A stretch of 64,000 bases of DNA from Neorhizobium huautlense (GCF_002968575.1 NZ_PVBM01000006.1:186001-250000); one strand, 5' to 3'. Counted from the first letter of the stretch, positions 35,293-45,684 are shown. Notes: generated by a model from the letters alone, not told the origin. A program made the numbers and translations.

Positions 35293-36246
35293 ATGCCTTT
35301 GTCAGTACAGGAAACGGAAGTCAAGAACCCGCCCGTTTCCAGACCGCCGCTTGATCCGCATCTCAAAGCCCTCGAAAACGAAGCGATCCACATCTTCCGG
35401 GAAGTGGCAGCGGAATTCGAAAAGCCGGTGATGCTCTATTCCATCGGCAAGGACAGTTCCGTCCTCCTGCATCTTGCCCGCAAGGCCTTTCATCCGGGTC
35501 GCGTCCCCTTCCCGCTTCTCCACGTCGACACGACATGGAAGTTCCGCGAGATGATCGAATTCCGCGACGAAATCGCCGCAAAATACGATCTCGATCTCGT
35601 CGTGCACACCAATACGCGTGGCGCGGAAGAAGGCATTACCCCTTTCTCCCACGGTTCGGCTCTCTATACGGACATCATGAAGACCGAGGCGCTGCGGCAG
35701 GCTCTCGACGCCGGCGGCTACGACGCAGCATTTGGTGGCGCCCGCCGGGACGAGGAAGCATCCCGCGCCAAGGAGCGGATCTATTCCTTCCGTACACCCG
35801 ATCACAAATGGGATCCTCGCAACCAGCGTCCGGAACTCTGGAATATCTATAACGGCATGATCAAAAAAGGCGAGAGCGTGCGTGCCTTCCCGCTCTCCAA
35901 CTGGACCGAAGTCGATATCTGGCGCTACATCCAGGCCGAGGACATTCCGCTCGTGCCGCTCTATTACGCCGCCGAACGCCCGTATGTTGAGCGCGACGGG
36001 ATGATGATCCTCGCCGAGGATCCGCGGCTTAAGCTTCTGCCCGGCGAAACCGTTCAGCGCGGCATGATCCGTTTCCGCACGCTTGGCTGCTTCCCGCTGA
36101 CCGGCGCCATCCGCTCGACCGCTTCCAACCTCGACGAGGTGATCGCCGAGCTTGAAATCGCCACCGTTTCCGAACGCCAGGGCCGCGCGATCGACCGCGA
36201 CCAGTCCGGCTCCATGGAAAAGAAAAAGCGCGAAGGATATTTTTAA
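35293..36246 (+). CDS. cysD: Sulfate adenylyltransferase small subunit
   Basis: This subunit forms APS from sulfate and ATP. The 317-residue PP-loop ATPase begins [11 protein letters not shown] and contains the loop [31 protein letters not shown] and [21 protein letters not shown]. The C-terminus [16 protein letters not shown] is the usual CysD end. The ATG at 35293, 40 nt after cysH, gives the standard length. cysN starts 1 nt after its stop (TAAGATG). Confidence 0.95.
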   Translation: MPLSVQETEVKNPPVSRPPLDPHLKALENEAIHIFREVAAEFEKPVMLYSIGKDSSVLLHLARKAFHPGRVPFPLLHVDTTWKFREMIEFRDEIAAKYDLDLVVHTNTRGAEEGITPFSHGSALYTDIMKTEALRQALDAGGYDAAFGGARRDEEASRAKERIYSFRTPDHKWDPRNQRPELWNIYNGMIKKGESVRAFPLSNWTEVDIWRYIQAEDIPLVPLYYAAERPYVERDGMMILAEDPRLKLLPGETVQRGMIRFRTLGCFPLTGAIRSTASNLDEVIAELEIATVSERQGRAIDRDQSGSMEKKKREGYF

Positions 36247-36247
36247 G

Positions 36248-37735
36248 ATGACCGCTCCAGCCCAAACCGCTTCGGCGACCATCCTGCCCTTTGCCGAACC
36301 CGTAAAGGCCGCGCGCGACACGCGCCCGCTGCGCCTCATCACCTGCGGTTCGGTGGACGACGGCAAATCGACGCTGATCGGCCGCCTCCTCTGGGACACC
36401 AAGGCGGTCAAGGAAGACCAGGCCGCAACGCTTGCCCGCGACAGCGGCAAGCAGAACGACCTTGGCCTGCCCGACTTCGCACTGCTGCTCGACGGCCTGC
36501 AGGCGGAGCGCGAACAGGGCATCACCATCGACGTCGCCTACCGCTATTTCTCGACCGACCGGCGCTCGTTCATCGTCGCCGACACCCCCGGCCACGAGCA
36601 ATATACCCGCAATATGGCAACCGGCGCATCGACCGCCGATCTCGCCATTCTTCTGACCGACGCCCGCTCCGGCATACTCGAGCAGACCCGCAGGCATGCG
36701 ACGATCGCCGCGCTGATGGGAATCCGCCAGTTCGTGCTGGCGGTCAACAAGTTCGACCTCGTCAACTACGATAAGGCGATTTTCGAGAAGATTTCCCACG
36801 AGTTCCGCGAATTCGCGCTTTCGCTCGGCGTACGCCAGATCACCGCAATACCGATGTCGGCCCTGAAGGGCGAGAACGTCGTCTATTCGGCCGACAGCGC
36901 CATCCCCTGGTATGACGGTCCGACGCTGGTCGAGACGCTGGAACTTGCGACCGTACGCACCGCTCAGGCGGGTGGCTTCCGGCTACCGGTGCAGCGCGTC
37001 GCGCGTCCTGGCGAAAGTTTCCGCGGCTATCAGGGCACCGTTGCCGGCGGCTCGATCAAGCCGGGCGATCCGGTGGTCGTGCTTCCTTCCGGTGTCGTCG
37101 CCAACGTCAAGCAGATCGTCACCTTCGATCTCGTGCGCAATGCCGCCGTGGCAGGGGATGCGATCACCCTCGTGCTCGATCGGCAGGTGGATGTGGCCCG
37201 TGGTGACGTGATCGTTTCGCTCGACGGCCAGCCGATGACCGGCCTTCACTTCGATGCGCAGCTCGTCTCGCTGCAGCCGGGCGGCATCGAGCCGGGCAGA
37301 CGCTATTGGCTGAAGAGCGGATCGCGCCGCCAGCGCGTGACGGTCGAGCCGATTTCCCAGCTCGAACTCTCCACCGGCAAATGGCGGCCGCATGCCTCGA
37401 CGCTTGCCATGAACGCCATCGGCAAGGTGCGACTTTCCTTCGAGGAACAAGCGGTGTTCGACGCCTACGAACAGAACCGCTCTACCGGGGCCTTCATCCT
37501 GATCGATCCGGATACGTTAAACACTGTTGCCGGCGGCATGATCACGGCCAAACGCGCCGAACTCGGTGGGATCCACACAGAGGGCCAGCGCGTGCTGATG
37601 TCGCTACCGGCAGATCTTGCCGAGCAAATCATGGCAAGCGAGCTGTTCGCCAACCGCCGCGATGAGACCGAAATCCGAAGACTGACGGCAAAGCAGGCTG
37701 TCGAACTTTTCTCGAACGCAGCGAGCGACATCTGA
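36248..37735 (+). CDS. cysN: Sulfate adenylyltransferase GTPase subunit
   Basis: This GTPase drives the CysD reaction. The 495-residue product has G1 GSVDDGKSTLIGRLL (near residue 35), G3 DTPGHEQYTRN, G4 NKFDL, and the EF-Tu-like domains II and III. It ends shortly after domain III with an Arg/Glu-rich tail (ANRRDETEIRRLTAKQAVELFSNA). It therefore lacks the APS kinase domain of NodQ/CysNC fusions, which fits an APS reductase pathway. A hairpin follows 24 nt downstream. Confidence 0.95.
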   Translation: MTAPAQTASATILPFAEPVKAARDTRPLRLITCGSVDDGKSTLIGRLLWDTKAVKEDQAATLARDSGKQNDLGLPDFALLLDGLQAEREQGITIDVAYRYFSTDRRSFIVADTPGHEQYTRNMATGASTADLAILLTDARSGILEQTRRHATIAALMGIRQFVLAVNKFDLVNYDKAIFEKISHEFREFALSLGVRQITAIPMSALKGENVVYSADSAIPWYDGPTLVETLELATVRTAQAGGFRLPVQRVARPGESFRGYQGTVAGGSIKPGDPVVVLPSGVVANVKQIVTFDLVRNAAVAGDAITLVLDRQVDVARGDVIVSLDGQPMTGLHFDAQLVSLQPGGIEPGRRYWLKSGSRRQRVTVEPISQLELSTGKWRPHASTLAMNAIGKVRLSFEEQAVFDAYEQNRSTGAFILIDPDTLNTVAGGMITAKRAELGGIHTEGQRVLMSLPADLAEQIMASELFANRRDETEIRRLTAKQAVELFSNAASDI

Positions 37736-37758
37736 AGTCTTTCCGATCAAGGATGGCG

Positions 37759-37781
37759 AAGGCGGAGTTCTGCTCCGCCTT
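37759..37781 (+). terminator. Terminator-like hairpin after cysN
   Basis: A perfect 9-bp stem, AAGGCGGAG / CTCCGCCTT with a TTCTG loop, begins 24 nt past the cysN stop. It is followed by AAGACC rather than a long T-run. It probably ends cysHDN and lies before the convergent glycan gene at 37980. Confidence 0.65.
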
Positions 37782-37979
37782 AAGACCGGAGATATTAGCT
37801 AGAGAACAGGCCATGGTAAGAGAACTCTCCGCAAACTGTCGTGACCAGACGGAACGGAAGCCCATGGCGCCGAAGCATACTGCATTAGTATTTGAGACCC
37901 GACATTTGAGACTTCACGAAGAATGCGCTCAATCCGCGCAGGGTATTTGTTCCTCGCGACATTCAGCCCCTTGACCGGA

Positions 37980-39809
37980 TCATCTCTTGCGACCAAGGAG
38001 TGCAGCCCGATTGCGCGCCTCGATCACTTCGAAGCCATTTTCGAGTAGGAACGGCATCGCGGTTGTTCCTTTTGCTGACCAGTTGCCCTCGAAATCAGTC
38101 CATGTATCGTCGAAACAAATTAACCCGTCGTCGGCGAGTGTGCGTACGAGGGACCGTGCGCAATCAAGATGCATCTGGTGGCATTCCGCGTCGCTGATTC
38201 GATTGCCAAGGTAGCGTTCGTAGCGCTCCTGACGCTGCTCGGAGTGATTTCCATGATCGAAATCGTACGCATCGAGGAAGACGTAATCGATTGGAGCGGT
38301 GTGAGAGGCAAGAAAATCCTCACCTTTGGCAGTGATCGCCTTAAAGGGCAATCCGAGGCGTTTGAACATACGACGCGCACGGCGGCTGTTCGACGGGTCC
38401 ATATCGACAGTGATGAACTCTATCCCCAGTTCCGCGCAAAGCTGTGCCAACTTACGGGTCGATCCCTGCCCTGGAACATCTTCCCGTGTGGTGCCAATCT
38501 CGATCATCAACCGTTTCCGTGACATGGGCTCCGGAGGCCTATCCCGCAGCCGCGACATCAATAAAGCGTGTCCATGATCGCCAGTTGATTTCTTCGCGGG
38601 CCTACCGGCAAGGGCCTCATCAAGCGTTGCGATCTGAGGCGGAGCCAAAAGACCCGACTGTCGGAGGCCGGACGTCAACGCGTCCAGGGCCAACGCCCCT
38701 CTATTCATATCCAAATAGAGAGACGAGGCCAGTGCGGTGAGCCCCTGAGCCTGCGAAGAGATTTCATCAAGCGCTTCGGTTACGAGACTGAGTGCCTGCA
38801 ACATCTCGCCTTTGCGAATGAAATGAGCAGCCACAAGCAGCATGGCGAGTGCCCGCTGCTCCCCACCCAGCGAAGAAAGGAGGGCATCGAGAGCCTCCGG
38901 CACAGCTTCCGCAGTGACGATCGAATCAATCTGCGGCAAGAGCGCCTGCACGTTGCGAACGCTAGTGTCAGGAAGCAACATGGAAACTCGCGGCAAGAAC
39001 CAGGAGATCTGGGCCGAACCGCCCTGTGGTGCGGCAAGCCATGTGGACTCGGCGCGGTAGGTCAAGCAATCGGTTTCGATGAGGCGATAGGGATCGTAGC
39101 TGAGTCTGGCGCAAAGTTGTTCGTAGGCTGGAGCTCCGCCGAAATAATCTACCGGCTCTACTACAGTTGGTGCCGGAGGACTCGGCGGTGATTCCTGGCC
39201 CAGCAGTATCTTTATCAAAACCGCCTGACGATTATCTGCGTCTTCGTAGCGCAAAACGTTATGCGTTGTAAGATCCTGCAGGTGTTCGGAAAGCACTTCG
39301 CAGAAATCCTGGAGGGAAAGGCCTAACGCCGGACCAGCTGCCACATAGGCCCGCCAAGGATGACAGACCAACAACCGCATTCGTGATGGGTTGAAGGCGA
39401 AGCCGGAAGGGAGAGTAAAGGGTGTTGCGATCAGGAAAAGCTCACGTCCCTCGCGCGCGAGATCATGCTGCATCGTTCGAACCATCGCTTCGGACAGGTA
39501 CAATCCGTCCGGCTCGGACAATCGACGAAACTCCATGGCCGGCACATGACCACGCCACCAGTCCAAATCGAGGGGAGGCAGGCCGGGGAAGGCGAGAAGA
39601 AGCGCCGGCGCTTCCGTTTTCGGAGTTGCCGCGATCTTTTCGCACTGCTGCAACAGGCTGGTTAGCGGCTCGCTGGGAAGACTTCCTAACGTCTGTTTTG
39701 GATAGGAGCCACTTTCAAGGACTCTGATCATGTCGTCGAAAAGCGCGACGGTTTCGCCCAATCGTATTGGATCGGAGGTTACGACGGAATTCGGAACTTT
39801 TCTTTGCAT
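37980..39809 (-). CDS. Large protein with C-terminal SAM methyltransferase
   Basis: This 609-residue protein has an N-terminal part (about 1-400) I do not recognise: mixed alpha/beta, then a helical region near 310-400. A class I methyltransferase domain starts near residue 430, with KRLMIEIGTTREDVPGQGSTRKLAQLC, the acidic loop ITVDMDPS, DYVFLDAYDFDHGNHSE and a late FDDTWTD. The methyltransferase part resembles cephalosporin-hydroxylase/FkbM-like sugar methyltransferases. It follows the coiled-coil gene by 60 nt on the minus strand at the left edge of the glycan locus. A capping or modifying methylation of the glycan is inferred. Confidence 0.65.
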   Translation of the reverse strand: MQRKVPNSVVTSDPIRLGETVALFDDMIRVLESGSYPKQTLGSLPSEPLTSLLQQCEKIAATPKTEAPALLLAFPGLPPLDLDWWRGHVPAMEFRRLSEPDGLYLSEAMVRTMQHDLAREGRELFLIATPFTLPSGFAFNPSRMRLLVCHPWRAYVAAGPALGLSLQDFCEVLSEHLQDLTTHNVLRYEDADNRQAVLIKILLGQESPPSPPAPTVVEPVDYFGGAPAYEQLCARLSYDPYRLIETDCLTYRAESTWLAAPQGGSAQISWFLPRVSMLLPDTSVRNVQALLPQIDSIVTAEAVPEALDALLSSLGGEQRALAMLLVAAHFIRKGEMLQALSLVTEALDEISSQAQGLTALASSLYLDMNRGALALDALTSGLRQSGLLAPPQIATLDEALAGRPAKKSTGDHGHALLMSRLRDRPPEPMSRKRLMIEIGTTREDVPGQGSTRKLAQLCAELGIEFITVDMDPSNSRRARRMFKRLGLPFKAITAKGEDFLASHTAPIDYVFLDAYDFDHGNHSEQRQERYERYLGNRISDAECHQMHLDCARSLVRTLADDGLICFDDTWTDFEGNWSAKGTTAMPFLLENGFEVIEARNRAALLGRKR

Positions 39810-39868
39810 GGTTTCTTCTTCGATAGTGGCCCATCGACTTGGCCGATACGCTTCATTTGCTTTCGTAA

Positions 39869-40954
39869 TCAGCCCTGGTCGGCGGCGGGCTCCGTATGCG
39901 CTGCATCGTTCGGCGCCGGAGCAAACAGCTCCCGCAATTGCCCGGCTGCCTCCTGCAAGCGAGGAGTCAGCTTTCGAATAAGCTCCTCAAGCTTACGCTT
40001 CTCATCAAATACGCTCGCATAGCGACCACGCAGGTCCTTCAGGTCGCCCTGAGTTACCCGCAAGCTCTCCAGCATTAGAGACATCTCATGACGGGCACGG
40101 GCAGAATCCCCCCGAGCTCGGGCCAGCGCCTCTTCATTCTCGCGAAGCGAACTCTGAGCATGGCTTGCCACGGCCTTATGCGCGGTGACACGCTCCTGCT
40201 CCGCTTTCAAAGACTTTTCAAGCTGTTCGTATTTGGCTTGCGCATCCTTGAGCGCGGAGTCACGCTCAGCCAACGCCTTTGTCATGCCTTCGATTCGAGC
40301 TTCAAGCGCCGGAATTCGGCGGCCATTCAGGTCTGCCGCGAAGGCCAATTGCGGCCAATCGGGATCCTCCCCGCGACGATCCAACAGATAAAAGAAATGC
40401 GCCTTCAACCATTCGCGAATCTGGGCTTCATCGGAAGCATGCTCGAAGAATATGTCTTTACCGCAACGGAGGTGGATGGTCGTGACCCTGTCGAGAAATC
40501 CGGACTCCTCAAGATATTTTAGAATGGACAACTCTGCTCCCGGCGTTTCAACGACGAGGGCGAACGTCTCATCTTCACGCCCAAGAACCGATGAAAGGCC
40601 TTCCGTCGAGATATATTCCGCCGCCACGGCTCCCTTGACGCGAAGGCCGGGAAAAAGCGACTGTAGCGCCGTGGTCATTCGCGCACTACTGAATATATTT
40701 GGATGCGTATGGGAGAAAATCTCCGTCTGGCCATCTTTGTCTGATGGTATGCCAGCGATATGGATGATCTCTACATCGCTCTTCGACAGGCTAGAAAGGG
40801 CCGCTGATTTGCTACCGATCGGGTCCAGAAGGACAACTCGCTGGGGGGGGCCATGCGGATTTCGTTCAGAACACCATTTTAAGGTATCGTATACACCCCA
40901 TACGACGGCGAGAACGGTCTTCTCTGGACTATAGGCACCTTGCCTCTCACTCAT
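39869..40954 (-). CDS. FkbM-like degenerate domain plus coiled coil
   Basis: This 361-residue protein has an N-terminal alpha/beta domain (about 1-210). It includes ALVVETPGAELSILKYLEESGFLDRVTTIHLR, which mirrors the FkbM methyltransferase core but with the usual acidic DxEG replaced by ETPG. A long charged coiled coil (about 215-345) with repeated LEKSLKAEQERV and LRENEEALARARGD heptads follows. The ATG at 40954 has GGAG upstream. Placement beside the methyltransferase gene suggests a scaffold or chain-length partner in the glycan locus, similar in concept to coiled-coil rulers of polymer length. This is inference. Confidence 0.55.
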   Translation of the reverse strand: MSERQGAYSPEKTVLAVVWGVYDTLKWCSERNPHGPPQRVVLLDPIGSKSAALSSLSKSDVEIIHIAGIPSDKDGQTEIFSHTHPNIFSSARMTTALQSLFPGLRVKGAVAAEYISTEGLSSVLGREDETFALVVETPGAELSILKYLEESGFLDRVTTIHLRCGKDIFFEHASDEAQIREWLKAHFFYLLDRRGEDPDWPQLAFAADLNGRRIPALEARIEGMTKALAERDSALKDAQAKYEQLEKSLKAEQERVTAHKAVASHAQSSLRENEEALARARGDSARARHEMSLMLESLRVTQGDLKDLRGRYASVFDEKRKLEELIRKLTPRLQEAAGQLRELFAPAPNDAAHTEPAADQG

Positions 40955-41201
40955 GAAACACTCCAACCAGCCTACTACTGCTTTTGCTCACACCGATTTG
41001 TCAATTGACCATTCCGGGTCTAATGGAAACTGACAGTATCGGACCCAATCCGCAATATGAACACCGGGGACACGAATATTGTCACACCCCAATCGAACAT
41101 TCGGCGATGGTCTCTGCTTTTGACCTGTTTTTTCCGAAGAACACTTCCAGACAGAAGTTCGCTGCCGGCCGACGCACCGCACAGAAACCTTGCCAGATCG
41201 G

Positions 41202-43055
41202 TTATTGACCGACTATAAATTGAGTACCTTCATTTCGCATCCGAGACACGGTTCTAAGACGCTCGACCGCGCCATCCAATTGCGCGAAAGGACCATGCGG
41301 CCCCTTGTCCGGTTCACACAAGGCATCCGTCATCTCATCGATCGTGCGCAAATATCCATAGAATTCCGCGGCGGCTTCAGCAGAGACCGGAACTGCACTG
41401 AGAGCCGCGATGATCTCGCTCATCTTGGTGACGATGTCGAGTGTCCGCCTCCCGGCGTGAAGATCGAGGAATGCCGGCCCGTTTGCCCTCACTCTCCTTT
41501 GCCACTCATGTATCTCGCCCAAATCGCCCACTAGCTCATCCTCGCTTCGGCTGACCGGATAGGCCCCCATTGGATCGAAGGTGAATTTGTCCACCTTTTC
41601 ACCATGGATATTGAAATAGAAAACCGGTTTATTGTACGCTATCGCTTCGAGTATGCCACTTGCGAAGCGCTGTACCGAAGCGCAACAAGTTTGCAGCGTT
41701 CGATAGAAATCCTCCGTTGAAACAAGTTCAGGGAATAGGCGGCCCATATCCGCAGGATGTCTGCTGATAACGGGCTCATAACCCGCTCGTCTCACAGCTT
41801 GGACGGCAGAAACCAACCACTGGTCGCGATGCTGGGTGAGCACCCCATAGGAAAAATTCGAATTGATCAACACGCGCCTCTCCATCGCGAGGGATGGAGC
41901 AGTTTCAGGCTGATTCCGCATAGCCTGAATACGAGGTATTCCACTGATGAATACGCGCTGGCCAGAAGCGTTGACGAAATACCGATAGTCAAACGCGCCG
42001 GGCAGGATTACATTCTCGACCAGCCGGTAAGCTTTCCTTTCAGCCCGAGTATCGACGTCGTCGTAATCCTGAATTCCTTCCACTATACCAAGGGTACCCA
42101 AACCGGCAGCCCGCGCGGCTAACACCAAAGGCCGAGAGATGTAGTCCCAGTCATTAAACGTAACCACTACCCTCGGAGCGAAACGCCCAACCACGAACTC
42201 GCCTAAGCCCAAGAGTTCAACCTGATAACGTTGCGCGCTACTTCGCACACCGGCCTCACCCCACTGCGGGGTCAGGTCGAGCGACAAGAATTCCGCCCCC
42301 AAAGCCCGTAGCTGCGGCGCGAGCAGGCCAATCGTCCACACGTGGTAGTCCTTGTGTGGTATGAACAGTATGGGCAAGTCCCTTTGGGTTTTAGTGGAGC
42401 AGCTTGCACGGCTCGAAGCGTTAGCACCGATAGTGTCCGCTTCGGCGGGGCCAGTCGCCAATGTATAGCCGGCATCCAGAAGTCTGGCGAAGAAGCGCGC
42501 CTCGTCATCGACCTCATCCGTTTCGACAAAACCTCCAATCGCGCGCACTGCGTCGGCCCTCACCACTGTCTGGTCGATACGCAGTGTCTCGACGGGTTTA
42601 CAGGCATCATGCGCCCTCCCCTCAAGCCGACCGACATATAAGCCTGCATGCTTCGAAGCATCCAATCGATCTAGCTGCCGCGACAGATCGGTCAAAGAAT
42701 ATTCACCTTGAATCAGGGCGACATACCGCGCCTGGGCCAATCGAAGGCCGGTGTTACGCGCCGCCCCAATGGAGGCTGGAGCACGGAAACTTATGATGCG
42801 GAAGCGGGGGTCGCCATCCGCGGCGGCGTTCAAGGCCTCTTTTGAAAGGTCGACCTGGGAGCAATTGACGACGATGCACTCGAAGTCTCGAAATGCTTGC
42901 TCGCGCAGGGATGCAATTGCACGCGTGCCGATATCGGTATGGCCCGGGACACAGAGTATGAGCGAGATTCTTGGAATAGGCTGCCGAGGGCCAGGATGCA
43001 TAACGAATTGGTCGCTCCCAATCGACACGGCTTGGAAAGACACGCCACACTGCAT
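41202..43055 (-). CDS. Two-domain glycosyltransferase (GT2-like plus GT-B-like)
   Basis: This 617-residue protein has an N-terminal GT2-like domain (about 28-215): RISLILCVPGHTDIGTRAIASLREQAFRDFECIVV, SIGAARNTGLRLAQARYVALIQGE and AIGGFVETDEVDDEARFF. The usual DxD is weak (QGEYS). A second region (about 230-540) reads like a GT-B fold, with LPILFIPHKDYHVWTIGLLAPQLRALG, VVTFNDWD and ISGIPRIQAM and a C-terminal donor-like half. It starts at the ATG at 43055 or the internal ATG at 43001, which begins just before the first strand; neither has a strong ribosome binding site. A role in surface glycan assembly is inferred from context. Confidence 0.65.
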   Translation of the reverse strand: MQCGVSFQAVSIGSDQFVMHPGPRQPIPRISLILCVPGHTDIGTRAIASLREQAFRDFECIVVNCSQVDLSKEALNAAADGDPRFRIISFRAPASIGAARNTGLRLAQARYVALIQGEYSLTDLSRQLDRLDASKHAGLYVGRLEGRAHDACKPVETLRIDQTVVRADAVRAIGGFVETDEVDDEARFFARLLDAGYTLATGPAEADTIGANASSRASCSTKTQRDLPILFIPHKDYHVWTIGLLAPQLRALGAEFLSLDLTPQWGEAGVRSSAQRYQVELLGLGEFVVGRFAPRVVVTFNDWDYISRPLVLAARAAGLGTLGIVEGIQDYDDVDTRAERKAYRLVENVILPGAFDYRYFVNASGQRVFISGIPRIQAMRNQPETAPSLAMERRVLINSNFSYGVLTQHRDQWLVSAVQAVRRAGYEPVISRHPADMGRLFPELVSTEDFYRTLQTCCASVQRFASGILEAIAYNKPVFYFNIHGEKVDKFTFDPMGAYPVSRSEDELVGDLGEIHEWQRRVRANGPAFLDLHAGRRTLDIVTKMSEIIAALSAVPVSAEAAAEFYGYLRTIDEMTDALCEPDKGPHGPFAQLDGAVERLRTVSRMRNEGTQFIVGQ

Positions 43056-43366
43056 GTCACTAGTTTTTGGAGGCTACAGAATTTTAAAATGCACCGCAAG
43101 CATGCGCTGGAGCCGCCGTCTCGTTTGGACCTAGGCCTACATTTCGTCGGCGAGCGCGTCAGCTCAACGTCGGTCGAGGGTCAATTGCTCGCAACTCGCT
43201 GCGAATCCGCGCCGGGCACACGGACCCTTCTCCGCATCAGAACAGCGGAGGTTTCCGTCCGCCTAGGACGGGATTGACGCTAAAGTCGGGATCGTTTAGC
43301 CCTCTCTTGCAGCTCAACCCGCACATAATGATGCTCAGAAGCGGGCGGTTTGGAGATTGAGGAAAA
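43056..43366. other. Divergent control region in glycan locus
   Basis: This 311-bp gap lies between the minus-strand glycosyltransferase and the plus-strand coiled-coil gene. No gene, terminator or clear palindrome is seen, and no JUMPstart-type element. GATTGAGGAAAA at its right end is the ribosome binding site of the gene at 43367. It must contain promoters for both directions. Confidence 0.4.
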
Positions 43367-44440
43367 ATGCTTTTTGAGGGTGGGAGCGGAGCTATCGTGA
43401 CAACTCCAGCGACGACGACTATCGGCAGCCAGTACGCAGAGGTTATCGCGAAACTTCACGATATCCTGGGACGTACTACCCTACGTATCATTTCCGCAGT
43501 TCCCACCGAAAACGGCAGCGAAAGCGCCCTGTCTTTTCCCGAAGAGACAGTAGCACCGATATTGATTCTCTACGAAACTGCCGAAGACGCAGTTGCACGT
43601 GGCTTGCTGAGGGGAATTCTGCCCAGCAAGGTAATGGCAAAATGGATAACGGATGCCGCAACTCTCCTTTCCCAGCACCGCGGGCGCCGCCGACAGGCAA
43701 CGCTTGCCTCGATTGGGTCCGTTCTCACTGAACCAGCTAATTTCGTTAAAGAACTTCGCAGTCGCCTAAAGGAGCTGGAGTTTTCTGAAGACAAGCTCAG
43801 CCCAGTGAAGCCCGTATGGCCTGCGCTGCAGGGCTTACTGGCACGTCAGATCGTCGCCAGTGACCCTGTGGCGACGCGTTTAAGCCTTGAACTTGAGGCG
43901 GCTGCACTGCCTACGCCAGCGGTTCATTACGATTGCGATGTCGCGGCGTCCGAACTCAATGCGCCGAATCTAGAGACGGAATGCACACTGCTGCGTGCCC
44001 AGATCACACACCTGCAGCAGGCGATCCAGGAACATGAGAGCGCCCTTGCCGCAAAACAACAGCAGTTTTCTGCTACCTATCTGGCGCTGACGGCTGCTCA
44101 AGACCGCGTTGATGGCCTCGAAGCCACGTTAAAAGGCTTGACCGTTCAGAGCGCACGAGACAGAGCCAATCTCGATCAGCTGGCGGCGAAACGGCAGCAA
44201 CTGCTGCAGGAATTCGGTCAAATCATGCACAGAGTTCTTAATGGCTCAGGACTAATGAGCTGGCCGATCAATTGGCGGAAAGCGGAGCAACTCAGGATCG
44301 TACGCGATTGCGGCCTCATCGATCCCGATTGGTACCTAAAAAATTATCCGGACGTCGCTCAAGCTGGCCTCGATCCATTTAAGCATTACATCAACCATGG
44401 CGCCAAAGAAGGTAGAGCACCCAACGAAAGCTTCTCATAG
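43367..44440 (+). CDS. Coiled-coil protein with a C-terminal YPDV module
   Basis: This 357-residue protein of unknown role is preceded by a good ribosome binding site (GAGGAAAA). An N-terminal alpha/beta part (about 15-150) contains a sulfotransferase- or receiver-like pattern that I cannot name. A coiled coil (about 200-285, ECTLLRAQITHLQQAIQEHESALAAKQQQ) follows. The last 44 residues form a module, DPDWYLKNYPDVAQAGLDPFKHYINHG, also found four times at the N-terminus of the GT4 enzyme at 54112. The shared module ties this protein to the glycan machinery, perhaps as a docking element. Confidence 0.55.
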   Translation: MLFEGGSGAIVTTPATTTIGSQYAEVIAKLHDILGRTTLRIISAVPTENGSESALSFPEETVAPILILYETAEDAVARGLLRGILPSKVMAKWITDAATLLSQHRGRRRQATLASIGSVLTEPANFVKELRSRLKELEFSEDKLSPVKPVWPALQGLLARQIVASDPVATRLSLELEAAALPTPAVHYDCDVAASELNAPNLETECTLLRAQITHLQQAIQEHESALAAKQQQFSATYLALTAAQDRVDGLEATLKGLTVQSARDRANLDQLAAKRQQLLQEFGQIMHRVLNGSGLMSWPINWRKAEQLRIVRDCGLIDPDWYLKNYPDVAQAGLDPFKHYINHGAKEGRAPNESFS

Positions 44441-44733
44441 GTGTTCCGCGGAACAATCCTCAAACAGCACATAGGTCGACGGAGTGTGGTTTGTTAATTT
44501 TTACGCGTTTGTCAGCAATGGGAGGCTTCGGCCATGTTATTTGCCGGAATTGGTCATCCCAGGCCCTATCTAGCTGTTTGAAATTATCGAAGTTGCGCGC
44601 CGGCGGAGCTTTTGCCATTTAGACCGAGGAAATTCGACAACAAGGACATAGACATTGCAGGTTCTATCCGGTAGTCCTCTGTTACCGCCAGACATCATCA
44701 ATTCGCTTTGTATTGCCTAACTCCTAGTTGAAA

Positions 44734-45684
44734 ATGCGCGCCAGCATCATAATCAGAACTTTGAACGAGGCACGCTATCTTGGCGACCTGCTCGTTATGA
44801 TTGAGCGGCAAGTTACGGATGCGCTCGAGATCGAAACGGTTCTCGTCGACTCTGGTTCCACCGATGGAACGATTGAGATCGCCAAAAGATATGGCGTCAG
44901 GGTTACAACGATAGCGAAATCGGAATTTTCGTTCGGACGTTCACTTAATCGTGGCTGCGAATTTGCCACGGGTGATATCCTGGTGATGATTTCGGGGCAT
45001 TGCGTGCCCGTTGACAGATTCTGGCTGCAAACGCTGTGTCAGCCTTTGATCGACGGCACCGTTGCCTACAGCTACGGCCGCCAGATTGGCGACGATCAGA
45101 GCAACTACAGCGAACGTAGAACATTTGCGAAGTATTTCCCCGAGAAGTCCCGCCTACCGCAGGAAGGTTTCTTCTGCAACAATGCCAATTCGGCCATCTT
45201 GCGATCCTTCTGGGAGACGCACCGTTTCGATGAGGAACTGACGGGTCTCGAAGACATGGAACTGGCAAAGCGCCTTTTAGCGGCTGGGCAACCGATCGGC
45301 TATGTGGCAGAGGCTCCGGTTTTCCATCATCATCAAGAGACCTGGGCACAGGTCCGCCGGCGCTTCGAACGTGAGGCCATTGCGTTGCGCTTGATAATGC
45401 CGGAGATTCATCTTTCCTGGTTTGATGTACTGCGGTTCGTGCTTGCAAGCACCGTAGGAGATTGGCGTTCCGCGCGCCGGAACGGAATTAGCTCAACTTC
45501 CCCAATAGACATGCTCCGATACCGCTGGAACCAATATCGCGGATCCTATAAGGGCAACCACGAACACAAGATTCTTTCGCGACAGGCGAAAGAGCGTTTT
45601 TTCTATCCCCAAGTTTCACGAAAGGCAGATCAAGATGAGTGGCTTAGGCCGTTGCGTCGCCCTTCTTCCCATGAAAGCCAATAG
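44734..45684 (+). CDS. GT2 family glycosyltransferase
   Basis: This 316-residue GT-A enzyme begins with RASIIIRTLNEARYLGDLLVMI, then VLVDSGSTDGTIEIAKRYGV and FGRSLNRGCEFATGDILVMISGHCVP. The metal-site region has SGHC instead of a plain DxD, as in rhamnosyltransferase-type GT2 proteins. ELTGLEDMELAKRL supplies the downstream acidic ED pair. The start could be TTG 44728 or the ATG two codons later. The 3' end overlaps the CMP-sugar synthetase gene by 50 nt, so they are co-expressed. Confidence 0.85.
   Translation: MRASIIIRTLNEARYLGDLLVMIERQVTDALEIETVLVDSGSTDGTIEIAKRYGVRVTTIAKSEFSFGRSLNRGCEFATGDILVMISGHCVPVDRFWLQTLCQPLIDGTVAYSYGRQIGDDQSNYSERRTFAKYFPEKSRLPQEGFFCNNANSAILRSFWETHRFDEELTGLEDMELAKRLLAAGQPIGYVAEAPVFHHHQETWAQVRRRFEREAIALRLIMPEIHLSWFDVLRFVLASTVGDWRSARRNGISSTSPIDMLRYRWNQYRGSYKGNHEHKILSRQAKERFFYPQVSRKADQDEWLRPLRRPSSHESQ

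Noticed and set aside
37736..37979. Short ORFs between cysN and the methyltransferase gene
   Set aside because: No ribosome binding site and no recognisable protein; the stretch contains a terminator hairpin instead.
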